Assembly: GCA_964626265.1 (NCBI GenBank)
Contig: CAZVCG010000022.1
Coordinates: 1-34,529, forward strand
Reading direction: 5' to 3'
Source: CAZVCG01 sp964626265
GTDB lineage: Bacteria; Pseudomonadota; Alphaproteobacteria; UBA9219
Length of the DNA stretch: 34,529 bases
Shown in pieces: positions 15,964 through 23,392 of this stretch. Position 1 is the stretch's first letter. The number at the start of each line of letters is the position of its first letter. The notes beneath the pieces were generated by a model. It saw only the letters and a list, made by a program, of their open reading frames with translations. It was not told the origin of the DNA and made no database searches. The position numbers and the translations under genes were made by a program.

Positions 15964-16209
15964 CTATTTCTTCTGAGACTGCTTAAAAGCGCGATCAGCC
16001 CTTTGGCTGGCTGCCTGAGCCGCGGCGGCGGATTGAGCCGCGCTTTCGCGCGCCATTGCCGCTTCCTGCGCCGCGCGCGACGCTTGATCCCGCGCCTGCA
16101 TGGCCATCGTCCGCGTTTCGGTCAGCATCGCCCTGTCCTGATCGCTAAGTTGGGCGCACCCCGCCAAAAGAACAAGGGTCAGCGCCGCAACGGCATATGA
16201 GGTACGCAT
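15964..16209 (-). CDS. Small alanine-zipper lipoprotein, Lpp/OprI-like
   Basis: An 81-residue lipoprotein. Its signal peptide ends in the lipobox LAGC (Cys18), giving a mature chain of 64 residues. That chain is a nearly uninterrupted Ala-rich heptad coiled coil (ARDQASRAAQEAAMARESAA and on) with no Pro or Gly, and it ends in Lys-Lys. Size, composition and C-terminal Lys all match Braun lipoprotein Lpp and Pseudomonas OprI, whose terminal Lys is cross-linked to peptidoglycan by ErfK-type L,D-transpeptidases. The gene meets such a transpeptidase tail to tail, one base apart. GGAGG sits 7 bases before the ATG. Covalent attachment is inference. Confidence 0.85.
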   Translation of the reverse strand: MRTSYAVAALTLVLLAGCAQLSDQDRAMLTETRTMAMQARDQASRAAQEAAMARESAAQSAAAAQAASQRADRAFKQSQKK

Positions 16210-16679
16210 GGTGGGCCTCCTTTCTTTCTGGGTTTGGCGTTTCGATGGAGAAACTCATTCCTATGAGGAGATTTTATCACATTTCTTGGGCCAAAAGTTG
16301 GGCAAATCAAAGAAAATCCGCGAGGCAAAGACAAACGCGATCAAAACAACCCTTTGATAAGCTTGTGATATTTGTTTGTTTGACAGGAAACTATTCCTGC
16401 GCTTTCCTTCGGCCATGTTTTTGTGATAAGGATAAAGCGTATTCTTGAGCAAGGTTTTTCAGGCTGTGAATAGCACAACGCATAACACTCCTAATCTTAT
16501 TACGAAGCGGGTAAATTCAGTTTTGCCCGGGTTCTCTTTCTATGTCGCTTTGCGGGAGATGAGGCCCGCGCCGCGACCGTGACGTTTCCTGAAAATTGAA
16601 CTTCCCGCCATGCGGCTTGAGGCGTTTGCGCGTCCTTTGCTCGCATGGCCCGCTGAAATCCATTTTGAGGAACACTATC
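16210..16679. other. 470-base gap without a recognisable gene
   Basis: The first half is AT-rich and should hold the promoter of the minus-strand lipoprotein; the second half is GC-richer. Short open frames on both strands (up to about 80 codons) lack ribosome sites and protein-like composition. The frame of the downstream 118-aa gene stays open back to 16596, but the only start with a ribosome site is at 16680. I see no tRNA, terminator or repeat. Confidence 0.45.
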
Positions 16680-17036
16680 ATGCTTCGCTACGCAATTATC
16701 ACCCAAACGAGTCAAACAAAACAGGACAAAAACGCCATAAAGCTTTCCGTGGCCTTTCATCGTCTTCTCGACAAGAACGGACGCCGCGCCGTCCGCGAAA
16801 GTCTTGAAACGGCTTTCAAGGAACAAGGGATCATGGTGTCAAAGCACCATGCGTCGCATGGCACAGAATCGGTTAGAAGAGGGAAGCACTTCGAAAGACA
16901 AGCTGAAAAGAATCACCATGAACCGGGCACCGTGTTGAGTTTCGAATTGCGCTCCTCGGAGGAGTCCTCGCCTGAACTACGGAAAAAAATCGAGAAGATA
17001 GTCCGGCATCGCTTTAGCGTGCCTTCGGTACGATAA
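16680..17036 (+). CDS. Hypothetical basic protein (118 aa)
   Basis: I do not recognise this protein. It is 118 residues, rich in Lys, Arg, His and Ser, with no signal peptide or membrane segment. It opens with a beta-strand-like MLRYAIITQ, has a helical middle (AVRESLETAFKEQG), a very polar His-rich stretch (SKHHASHGTESVRRGKHFE) and an acidic-basic tail (SSEESSPELRKKIEKIVRHRF). The start is chosen for the GAGG upstream at normal spacing. It precedes tsaD by 53 bases on the same strand; no functional link is evident. Confidence 0.6.
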   Translation: MLRYAIITQTSQTKQDKNAIKLSVAFHRLLDKNGRRAVRESLETAFKEQGIMVSKHHASHGTESVRRGKHFERQAEKNHHEPGTVLSFELRSSEESSPELRKKIEKIVRHRFSVPSVR

Positions 17037-17089
17037 CGTTGAATTCTGAGGACTTGTCGCTACGCGCCGTAATGTGGTGAAAATGGATT

Positions 17090-18145
17090 ATGCTTATTCT
17101 CGGTCTTGAAACCAGTTGCGACGAAACGGCAGTGGGGGTTGTTGACGACAACCCCGATCCGTCAAAGCGCATCCGCGCCAACGTCGTGGCGACACAGCTT
17201 GCCGAGCACAAGCCCTATGGCGGCGTTGTGCCGGAAATCGCCGCGCGCGCGCACCTCGACAAGCTCGACGATCTGATCAAACAAGCTCTCGATGAAACCG
17301 GATTGAAGCTGGATGACCTTGATGGCATTGCAGCGACATGTGGTCCGGGTCTCATCGGCGGGGTGATGGTCGGCGCTATGACAGGCAAGGCGATGGCCGC
17401 CGTGACGAAGCTTCCCTTTGTCGCCGTCAACCATCTCGAAGCGCACGCGCTTACGGCGCGTCTCACGCACGATGTGGAGTTTCCCTATCTGCTTTTGCTC
17501 GTGTCCGGCGGACACTGCCAATTATTGCTCGTGAAGGGCGTGGACAATTACCGCCAACTTGGCACTACTGTTGATGATGCCGTGGGCGAATGCTTCGACA
17601 AAAGCGCGAAAGTACTCGGCCTCGGTTACCCCGGTGGCCCGATGATCGAAAAAGCCGCGCAAAAAGGCAATCCGCGCGCTTTTGACCTCCCCCGCCCCCT
17701 GCATAACCGTAAGGGTTGTGATTTCTCGTTCGCTGGCCTTAAAACGGCTGTGCGTACCATCGTTAACCAAATGCCGGGATTTTCGCCTTACGTTTCCGAC
17801 ATGGCAGCCAGCCTGCAATCCGCCATCACCGATGTTCTAGCCGACCGCACGCAAAAAGCGTTCGAAATGCTGCAACAAGACAATCAGCCCATAACGGCCC
17901 TTGTCGTCGGTGGCGGAGTCGCGGCCAATCAGGCCATCCGGTCACGGTTAACGGAACTCGCCGAGCAGAACGGCGTCCCCTTCCTGGCTCCCCCCCTCCC
18001 CCTATGTACCGACAACGGCGCGATGGTCGCATGGGCGGGGTTGGAGCGTTTGCGCCTTGGCCTCAGCGATCCGCTTGATATCGCCGCACGTCCAAGATGG
18101 CCGCTGGACAGCCGTCAGGATTCAAGGGTCAGGGCTCAGGGTTGA
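17090..18145 (+). CDS. tsaD: tRNA N6-adenosine threonylcarbamoyltransferase TsaD
   Basis: TsaD transfers the threonylcarbamoyl group to A37 of ANN-decoding tRNAs, working with TsaB and TsaE. The ASKHA fold is complete: GLETSCDETAVGV at the N-terminus, the metal-binding histidines H115 and H119 in VNHLEAHAL, the nucleotide loop LLLVSGGHCQLL, DDAVGECFDK, and GGGVAANQAIR, with TDNGAMVAWAG near the end. The normal family end (ARPRWPLD) is followed here by about a dozen extra residues encoded by an imperfect GGGTCAGGGCTCAGGGTT repeat at 18127-18144. Total 351 residues. The ribosome site before the ATG is weak. Confidence 0.97.
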   Translation: MLILGLETSCDETAVGVVDDNPDPSKRIRANVVATQLAEHKPYGGVVPEIAARAHLDKLDDLIKQALDETGLKLDDLDGIAATCGPGLIGGVMVGAMTGKAMAAVTKLPFVAVNHLEAHALTARLTHDVEFPYLLLLVSGGHCQLLLVKGVDNYRQLGTTVDDAVGECFDKSAKVLGLGYPGGPMIEKAAQKGNPRAFDLPRPLHNRKGCDFSFAGLKTAVRTIVNQMPGFSPYVSDMAASLQSAITDVLADRTQKAFEMLQQDNQPITALVVGGGVAANQAIRSRLTELAEQNGVPFLAPPLPLCTDNGAMVAWAGLERLRLGLSDPLDIAARPRWPLDSRQDSRVRAQG

Positions 18146-18233
18146 AAAAATGGTCATTGCTTCTCGCATAATGTTATTTCAAACTTCATAAAAATTTAGA
18201 GTCCCGCGTTACATACCCCTAACTTCGAACCTT

Positions 18234-19238
18234 ATGGCACAATTTCAACACTTCGGCATCATCGGCGGCGGCGCATGGGGAACTGCGCTTGGACAGGCGT
18301 TGCTCCGCGCCGGACGCAACATAACGCTGTGGGCGCGTGAAGCCGACGTAGCCGCCGTCATCAACGCCCAGCACGAAAACACAAAGTTTTTAGCAGGAAT
18401 CAAGCTAAACCCGAAGTTAAAAGCCACGAATAAACTGGAAGACTTAAAATCTTGCGACGTTTGGCTTCTCGTTGCGCCGACACAACACCTGCGTGCGACA
18501 GCGCAAAATCTTGCAACAATCGACGCGGACAAAAACATTCCCGTCATCATTGCGGCGAAAGGCATCGAACAGGAAACGCTGGCGTTGCCATCGGCAATCA
18601 TCAGCGACGTTCTGCCCCCGCATCCCATCGCCATCCTTTCCGGCCCCACGTTCGCCGATCAGGTCGCCACCGACCATCCTACCGCGATGACATTGGCTTG
18701 CGCCGACGCCGAACTCGGCAACGCTTTGGCCGAAGCCATCAGCTCCCGCGCGTTCCGTCCTTACCTCAGCGACGACGTCATCGGCGCGCAAATCGGCGGC
18801 GCAATTAAGAATGTGTTAGCGATTGCCTGCGGCATCGCCACCGGTTGCGGCATGGGCGAGAATGCGCGGGCCGCGCTCATTACGCGCGGATTGGCGGAGA
18901 TGATGCGCCTTGCCCTCGCGCTGGGAGCGCAACGCGAAACGCTGATGGGATTGTCAGGACTGGGAGACTTGATTTTGACATGTTCCAGCGAAAAATCGCG
19001 CAACATGTCGCTTGGGGTTGCTCTGGGTAAAGGCGCGAAGCTGGCGGATATTCTCGCGGCGCGCAGCAGCGTGGCGGAAGGCGTGTTCACCGCCGCCGCC
19101 GCTTTGGCTTTGGCGCAAAAGCATAACGTCGACATGCCCATCGTCGAGGCAGTGGATGCCGTGCTCAATCATAATGCAAGTGTCGAGGCTTCGATCGAAG
19201 CCCTCTTGGCGAGACCGTTAAAAACCGAAAAGGCTTAA
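18234..19238 (+). CDS. gpsA: Glycerol-3-phosphate dehydrogenase (NAD(P)+)
   Basis: GpsA reduces dihydroxyacetone phosphate to sn-glycerol-3-phosphate, the entry point of phospholipid synthesis. The Rossmann motif GGGAWGTALGQALL lies at the N-terminus, with LLVAPTQHLR and AAKGIEQET in the cofactor domain. The C-terminal domain has the catalytic-lysine motif GGAIKNVLAIACGIATG and the signature LSGLGDLILTCSSEKSRN. At 334 residues it is of normal length. It follows tsaD by 88 bases on the same strand, a common pairing in Proteobacteria. Its TAA overlaps the stop of the convergent 69-aa gene. Confidence 0.97.
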   Translation: MAQFQHFGIIGGGAWGTALGQALLRAGRNITLWAREADVAAVINAQHENTKFLAGIKLNPKLKATNKLEDLKSCDVWLLVAPTQHLRATAQNLATIDADKNIPVIIAAKGIEQETLALPSAIISDVLPPHPIAILSGPTFADQVATDHPTAMTLACADAELGNALAEAISSRAFRPYLSDDVIGAQIGGAIKNVLAIACGIATGCGMGENARAALITRGLAEMMRLALALGAQRETLMGLSGLGDLILTCSSEKSRNMSLGVALGKGAKLADILAARSSVAEGVFTAAAALALAQKHNVDMPIVEAVDAVLNHNASVEASIEALLARPLKTEKA

Positions 19239-19444
19239 AGTTTCAAAGCGGCTCCTGAAAGGCTATAGGCAGCCCTCTTTTGCCGCGATAATGGCTCGCT
19301 CGCCTTGGTCGGCCCGGAATTTAAGAAGCGTCTGAGCTGTTCAGGTGACGCTCCATAGAAGCTGCACACCGATGCTTTGCCCCCCTCCTCAGCCATAGAA
19401 GCAAATGCCAAAGCAGCAACGGCTTCGATAGAATTGCCTAACAT
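19235..19444 (-). CDS. Small hypothetical protein (69 aa)
   Basis: I do not recognise this 69-residue product. The N-terminal third is an Ala-rich helix (SIEAVAALAFASMAEEGGK) and the remainder is basic (SPEQLRRFLNSGPTKASE). The start has AGGGGG about 9 bases upstream, better than many genes here, and the reading frame ends exactly at the gpsA stop (shared TTAA). It could encode a small regulatory or structural protein, or be a fortuitous frame; the ribosome site favours coding. Confidence 0.5.
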   Translation of the reverse strand: MLGNSIEAVAALAFASMAEEGGKASVCSFYGASPEQLRRFLNSGPTKASEPLSRQKRAAYSLSGAALKL

Positions 19445-19591
19445 ATGAATGCCCCCTTAATAAAATACATCGCTTAATATGAGATAACCTTACCGGAAAA
19501 TGGTGAATCTTTTTCTAATATCCGAGATTTGTTTGTGAGTTTTTGCGTTATTTAAATGTTACGTGCATGCGTGTTGCGCGAAAAACCTTTA

Positions 19592-19622
19592 CAAAAAACT
19601 AAGGCCCGCTTGCGCGGGCCTT
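19592..19622 (-). terminator. Rho-independent terminator for the 79-aa gene
   Basis: AAGGCCCGC (19601-19609) and GCGGGCCTT (19614-19622) form a perfect 9-base stem with a 4-base loop. Read on the minus strand it is followed by AGTTTTTTG, a classic terminator 34 bases after the stop of the 79-aa gene. Its quality supports that small gene being real. Confidence 0.88.
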
Positions 19623-19656
19623 ATCGTGTGTTGCCTTAAAGGCGAAACGGTTAGGG

Positions 19657-19896
19657 TTACACCGCGCGGAGATGCGGCGGCAAAGTCATTCCGACTTCGT
19701 GGACGGCGCGGATAATGCGTTCCCCGATACTGCCAACGCGCGCGGCGGCGGCCGCGTAGCTGATGCTTGAACGGCGAATCGCCGCAAGCGTTTTATCGAG
19801 CGCGACAAGATTGGTCTGGTTCGTCATCGTCACCAGCCTCTCAAGTGTTTCGTCCGCCGTTGCGGGGACAAACTGAAATTCGCGTTCCTGAGCCAT
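19657..19896 (-). CDS. Small hypothetical protein (79 aa)
   Basis: A 79-residue cytoplasmic protein I cannot assign. It is mostly helical by composition: TADETLERLVTMTNQTNLVAL, then LDKTLAAIRRSSISYAAAAARVGSIGERII, ending TLPPHLRAV. It has no signal peptide, membrane segment or zinc motif. The gene is a complete monocistronic unit, with a strong terminator behind it (19592-19622) and a 240-base region in front shared with the divergent FlgC-like gene. That divergence raises the possibility of joint regulation. Confidence 0.65.
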   Translation of the reverse strand: MAQEREFQFVPATADETLERLVTMTNQTNLVALDKTLAAIRRSSISYAAAAARVGSIGERIIRAVHEVGMTLPPHLRAV

Positions 19897-20007
19897 GACA
19901 CTAATCTTTCGGTTGTTATGGTTCGCTAGAGTTGGAGTCCACGGTTAACTTGTCTCTATAATTCCACCTTACCGTCGATTGCTGAATTTGGAGTTAATGC
20001 GAAAAAC

Positions 20008-20034
20008 TTTTTTGGCCAAAAAACGCGTTTTTTT
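20008..20034. repeat. Two interlocked A/T-tract palindromes
   Basis: The order is T6-GGCC-A6-CGCG-T7. The A6 tract pairs with the left T6 around GGCC and equally with the right T-tract around CGCG, giving two overlapping perfect 16-base palindromes. It lies about 100 bases before the FlgC-like TTG and 110 bases before the divergent 79-aa gene. Phased A/T tracts of this kind bend DNA and can serve as UP elements or nucleoid-protein sites; in RNA the hairpins would be mutually exclusive. Function is not known. Confidence 0.45.
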
Positions 20035-20136
20035 GCCTGAATTTCTTAGGTTTTCGCTAGGTATGGTTGAGAAACTATTAACCCTGTTGTGATACATTAG
20101 AGAAAGTGGATAACGCGTTTTCGAAGGAAATTCCTT

Positions 20137-20547
20137 TTGTCCGAAGCTCTTACAATCGCTGTTTCAGGCTTGAACGCCGCTGTGCGCCGCGTTGTTAATT
20201 CGGCATCAAATCTGGTTAACGCTTCGTCAACGGGCCGTCTGCCCGAATCGAAAGGCGAACAAGCGACGAGTTATCGACCTACCGACGTTGTGGCTTTGTC
20301 GAATTCCGCCGGTAACAACGCGCTTGGCGTGCGCACGGAAATCAAACCGCGTGAACAAGCTTATGTTTCCGCGTTCGATCCGCATTCGGCGGATGCGAAT
20401 GCCGAGGGATTTATCGCCGCGCCGAACGTCGACATCGCTTCTGAAATCGTCGATTTGAAAATCGCGGAAATTGCGTACAAAGCGAATGCTGCAATCATCC
20501 GTTCGCAATCGGATATGGATAAAGAGCTTCTGGATACGCTGGCTTAA
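20137..20547 (+). CDS. Stand-alone FlgC-like flagellar rod-family protein
   Basis: A 136-residue protein with the architecture of the proximal rod protein FlgC. An N-terminal rod helix (ALTIAVSGLNAAVRRVVNSASNLVNA, with the conserved SGL and N residues) and a C-terminal helix (PNVDIASEIVDLKIAEIAYKANAAIIRSQ) match the flg_bbr N and C motifs, as does the length. FlgC normally sits in flgB-flgC-fliE; here no flagellar gene is near. It starts with TTG (AAGGA about 9 bases upstream), and no ATG or GTG lies nearby in frame. It could be a paralogue, a diverged rod protein or a repurposed one. Its stop overlaps that of the convergent pgi gene. Confidence 0.8.
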   Translation: MSEALTIAVSGLNAAVRRVVNSASNLVNASSTGRLPESKGEQATSYRPTDVVALSNSAGNNALGVRTEIKPREQAYVSAFDPHSADANAEGFIAAPNVDIASEIVDLKIAEIAYKANAAIIRSQSDMDKELLDTLA

Positions 20548-22049
20548 TCGAGAACGACTTCCTTCGCCATCTTTTTCCCAAGCTCCACGCCGAACTGATC
20601 GAACGGGTTAATGCCCCAGATCACGCCTTGCACGAACGTCTTGTGTTCAAAGAGCGCGAGCAGCAAACCAAGATTGTAGGGATCGAGTTTTTCGAGCCAG
20701 TAAAGCGTGCTTGGCCTGTTGCCGGGGTTGGCGCGGTGTGGATCGTGCGTCTTCACGCCCCGCTTGAGCGCTTCGGCTTGCGCCTTCATGTTCGAGATCA
20801 TCGCGCGGTGATGTTCGGGCCGTGACAATTCGTCCCGCCGGATGCCGATGAAATGCGCAGGCGTCGGGTCCGTGCCTTGGTGCAACCACTGATGAAAGCT
20901 GTGCTGACTAATAGTTCCACACTCGCCGATGATGGCGGGGGATGTGGGGTAGTCCACCGGCTGGCCGTCCAGCGTCACGGACTTGCCGTTGCTTTCCATG
21001 ACAAGCTGCTGGAGATAGCGGGGCAGGTCGCGCAGCCGTTCGCTATAGGGCAGGATGGCCTCGCAGACCGTCCCCCAAAAGTTGCGATACCAAATGCCTG
21101 TCAAAGCCAGCATAACGGGCAGGTTGTTGACGAGAGAGGCTGTGGAAAAATGCTCATCCATCGCCGCAGCGCCATCCAGCAACGCTTTGAAATGCTTCCA
21201 CCCCAGTCCTAGAGCAATGCTTAGCCCCACGGACGACCAGAGGCTATACCTTCCCCCTATCCAGTCCCACATCGTGAACATATTCGCGGCAGAAATCCCG
21301 AAAGCCTCGACCGCCTGCCGGTTGGTTGAGACAGCCACGAAATGACGCGCTACGGCCCCTTCCCCCAGCTTGGCCACGAGCCACTGACGAGCCGTCGTGG
21401 CGTTCAAAAGAGTCTCTTGGGTCGTGAAGGTCTTTGATACGACGATGAAAAGCGTCGTGGCCGGATCAAGTCTTTCAAGAACGCCCAAAATATCCGCCGC
21501 GTCAGCATTCGCCACGAAATGAACGCGCGGCCCCGTCGCATAGGCGCTGAGCGCGCCCATCACCATGCGCGGGCCAAGGTCAGACCCGCCGATGCCGATG
21601 TTCACGATGTCCTTGATCGGTTGTCCCGTCGCGCCGAGCCAACGGCCCTCATGCACATCGTTCGAAAACTTTTCCATCTGACGGTGCAGCGCACGGATTT
21701 CGGGTATTACATCCTGTCCATCGACAAGGATCGGCGTGTCTTTCTGCGCGCGCAAGGCCGTGTGCAAGGCCGCGCGGCCCTCCGTCGCGTTAATCTTATC
21801 GCCGCGTAATAACCGCGCGCGCATCTCCGGAACGTCGCGTTCTTCGGCTAGCTTGACCAACAACGCCGCCGTTTCTTCGGTGAGATGGTTGCGCGAGTAA
21901 TCGACCGTCAACCCGTGAACGCTGAAAGTGTAACGCTCGATCCGCGTCTCGTCCTTGGAAAACAGTTCTTGCAATGACAAGGCGCGCGTCTTTTCGTAGT
22001 GCGCCTGCAGCGCTTGCCACGATGCTGTTTCCGTAAGACGTTTCATCAC
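20544..22049 (-). CDS. pgi: Glucose-6-phosphate isomerase
   Basis: Pgi interconverts glucose-6-phosphate and fructose-6-phosphate in the cytoplasm. The 501-residue protein has the family signatures DIVNIGIGGSDLGPRMV, FIVVSKTFTTQETL (phosphate binding), GGRYSLWSSVGLSIALGLGW, ECGTISQHSFHQWLHQG with the catalytic-region His, and FDQFGVELGKKMA at the C-terminus. It is the last gene of the ribF-to-pgi array and overlaps the preceding M16 gene by ATGA, so it is probably translationally coupled to an envelope peptidase gene, an odd partner for a glycolytic enzyme. No terminator hairpin follows; the stop overlaps that of the FlgC-like gene. Confidence 0.97.
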   Translation of the reverse strand: MMKRLTETASWQALQAHYEKTRALSLQELFSKDETRIERYTFSVHGLTVDYSRNHLTEETAALLVKLAEERDVPEMRARLLRGDKINATEGRAALHTALRAQKDTPILVDGQDVIPEIRALHRQMEKFSNDVHEGRWLGATGQPIKDIVNIGIGGSDLGPRMVMGALSAYATGPRVHFVANADAADILGVLERLDPATTLFIVVSKTFTTQETLLNATTARQWLVAKLGEGAVARHFVAVSTNRQAVEAFGISAANMFTMWDWIGGRYSLWSSVGLSIALGLGWKHFKALLDGAAAMDEHFSTASLVNNLPVMLALTGIWYRNFWGTVCEAILPYSERLRDLPRYLQQLVMESNGKSVTLDGQPVDYPTSPAIIGECGTISQHSFHQWLHQGTDPTPAHFIGIRRDELSRPEHHRAMISNMKAQAEALKRGVKTHDPHRANPGNRPSTLYWLEKLDPYNLGLLLALFEHKTFVQGVIWGINPFDQFGVELGKKMAKEVVLD

Positions 22050-23392
22050 TCCGTCACCTGCTCCTGTGTTCTATCCGGCGTTACGCCGTCCGGCGCGCCG
22101 ACCATGACCAGCATCGCCTTGGCCGGATCGAACCAACGAGCGATGACGCGCTTCACGTCTTCGGCGGTTACCCCGCGTATCAACGCGTTGCGCCGTTCGA
22201 GATAATCGCGTCCCAGATTTTCCAATTGCATATCCATCAACACGCTGGCAATCGCGTTCGTCGAGGTCAACGCCAAAGGCAGCGATCCCGTCAAATAATC
22301 CTTGGCGGCCTCGATTTCGCTGTCAGACAGGCCGTTGGCATAAAGGTTTTGCCAAACCTCGTTGATTTTGTCCCAAGTCTTGCCCGTCTTGGGATTGTCG
22401 GTTGAAGCCTGCCCCAGCAACAGGGCGGCGTGATCCATCGATCCCAAAGCCGTACTGATGCCATAGGTCAACCCTTCCTTGTCGCGCACCTCGTTCATCA
22501 GGCGCGAGGCAAAACCGCCCGCACCCAATATATAATTCACGATCTCGGCGGCATACCAATCGGGATCGCAGCGCTTCAACATAGGCGCGGCCAACAACAT
22601 TTCCGTCTGCGTGCCTTCTCGTTTAATAAGGAGCTTCGACGCCTCAAACTGCCCCGAAAATTCGGGAACAGGCCTTAGGTCAGCATGGGTTGGCAATTTG
22701 CCGAACACTTTGTCGAGCGTTACGCCCAATTCCTCCGGCGAGATAGCCCCTGCAACGGTCACAAGCAGGTTGTCGCGCGCCATAATGCGGCGGGCATGTT
22801 TTCTCACATCCTCGCGCGTCATAGATTTCAGCGTTGCTGCCGTGCCCAAACGCCGCATCGCATAGGGATGATCCTTGAACACATGCGCGAACAATGCGCG
22901 GCGGCCTTGCCAACTGGCGTTACCAAGCTCCATCTTTATCTGCGTCAGTTGCTGGCTGCGCGCGCGATTGAAGGCCTCTTCATCAAAGCGCGGCTCGATC
23001 AGCGCCAGACGCAACAAATCAAACGCAGTTCCATGCGACTCGCGCAAGGTCTTGATCGCGCCCTGAACGGCATCGCGTCCCGCCGCGAACGTAAATTGTA
23101 TCGATTGATCCGCCAGCTTTTGCTGGAAAGCCTCGGCGTCGTAGGGCCCCGCGCCTTGCGTCATGAGCGAAGCCGTCAACTCGCTCAAGCCTTGCTTATC
23201 CTTGGGATCCTGCTCCACGCCGCCGCGAAACGCAAAGCGCATTGCTATAAGCGGCAGTTTATCGTCCTGCACCAACCACGCTTTGATCCCCCCGGGACTC
23301 GTGACTTCCTGCACGCGCATCGCCGCCGTTTCTGCGCTTACGCTACCGCTTAGAAACAAACTCAATAGGGCGAACGACAGAATCCGTTTCAT
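22046..23392 (-). CDS. M16-family peptidase-like protein lacking the zinc motif
   Basis: A 448-residue exported protein of the M16 (pitrilysin/processing-peptidase) family. A signal peptide is evident (MKRILSFALLSLFLSGSVSA). The N-terminal half aligns in pattern with M16 enzymes (LIAMRFAFRGGVEQDP), but the HxxEH zinc site is replaced by GLSEL, so it should be catalytically inactive. The C-terminal half keeps the family marks GAGGFASRLMNEVRDKEGLTYG. Paired M16 genes with one active and one inactive member, like the alpha and beta subunits of the mitochondrial processing peptidase, are common in Alphaproteobacteria. It overlaps both the active M16 gene and pgi by 4 bases. Confidence 0.92.
   Translation of the reverse strand: MKRILSFALLSLFLSGSVSAETAAMRVQEVTSPGGIKAWLVQDDKLPLIAMRFAFRGGVEQDPKDKQGLSELTASLMTQGAGPYDAEAFQQKLADQSIQFTFAAGRDAVQGAIKTLRESHGTAFDLLRLALIEPRFDEEAFNRARSQQLTQIKMELGNASWQGRRALFAHVFKDHPYAMRRLGTAATLKSMTREDVRKHARRIMARDNLLVTVAGAISPEELGVTLDKVFGKLPTHADLRPVPEFSGQFEASKLLIKREGTQTEMLLAAPMLKRCDPDWYAAEIVNYILGAGGFASRLMNEVRDKEGLTYGISTALGSMDHAALLLGQASTDNPKTGKTWDKINEVWQNLYANGLSDSEIEAAKDYLTGSLPLALTSTNAIASVLMDMQLENLGRDYLERRNALIRGVTAEDVKRVIARWFDPAKAMLVMVGAPDGVTPDRTQEQVTE

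Noticed and set aside
16261..16452. 63-codon frame in the 16.2-16.7 kb gap
   Set aside because: No ribosome site, Lys/Phe/Ser-rich composition expected from AT-rich DNA, and the region more likely carries a promoter.
22685..23353. Open frame of 222 codons antisense to the inactive M16 gene
   Set aside because: It is entirely inside a well-supported gene with a signal peptide and family motifs.
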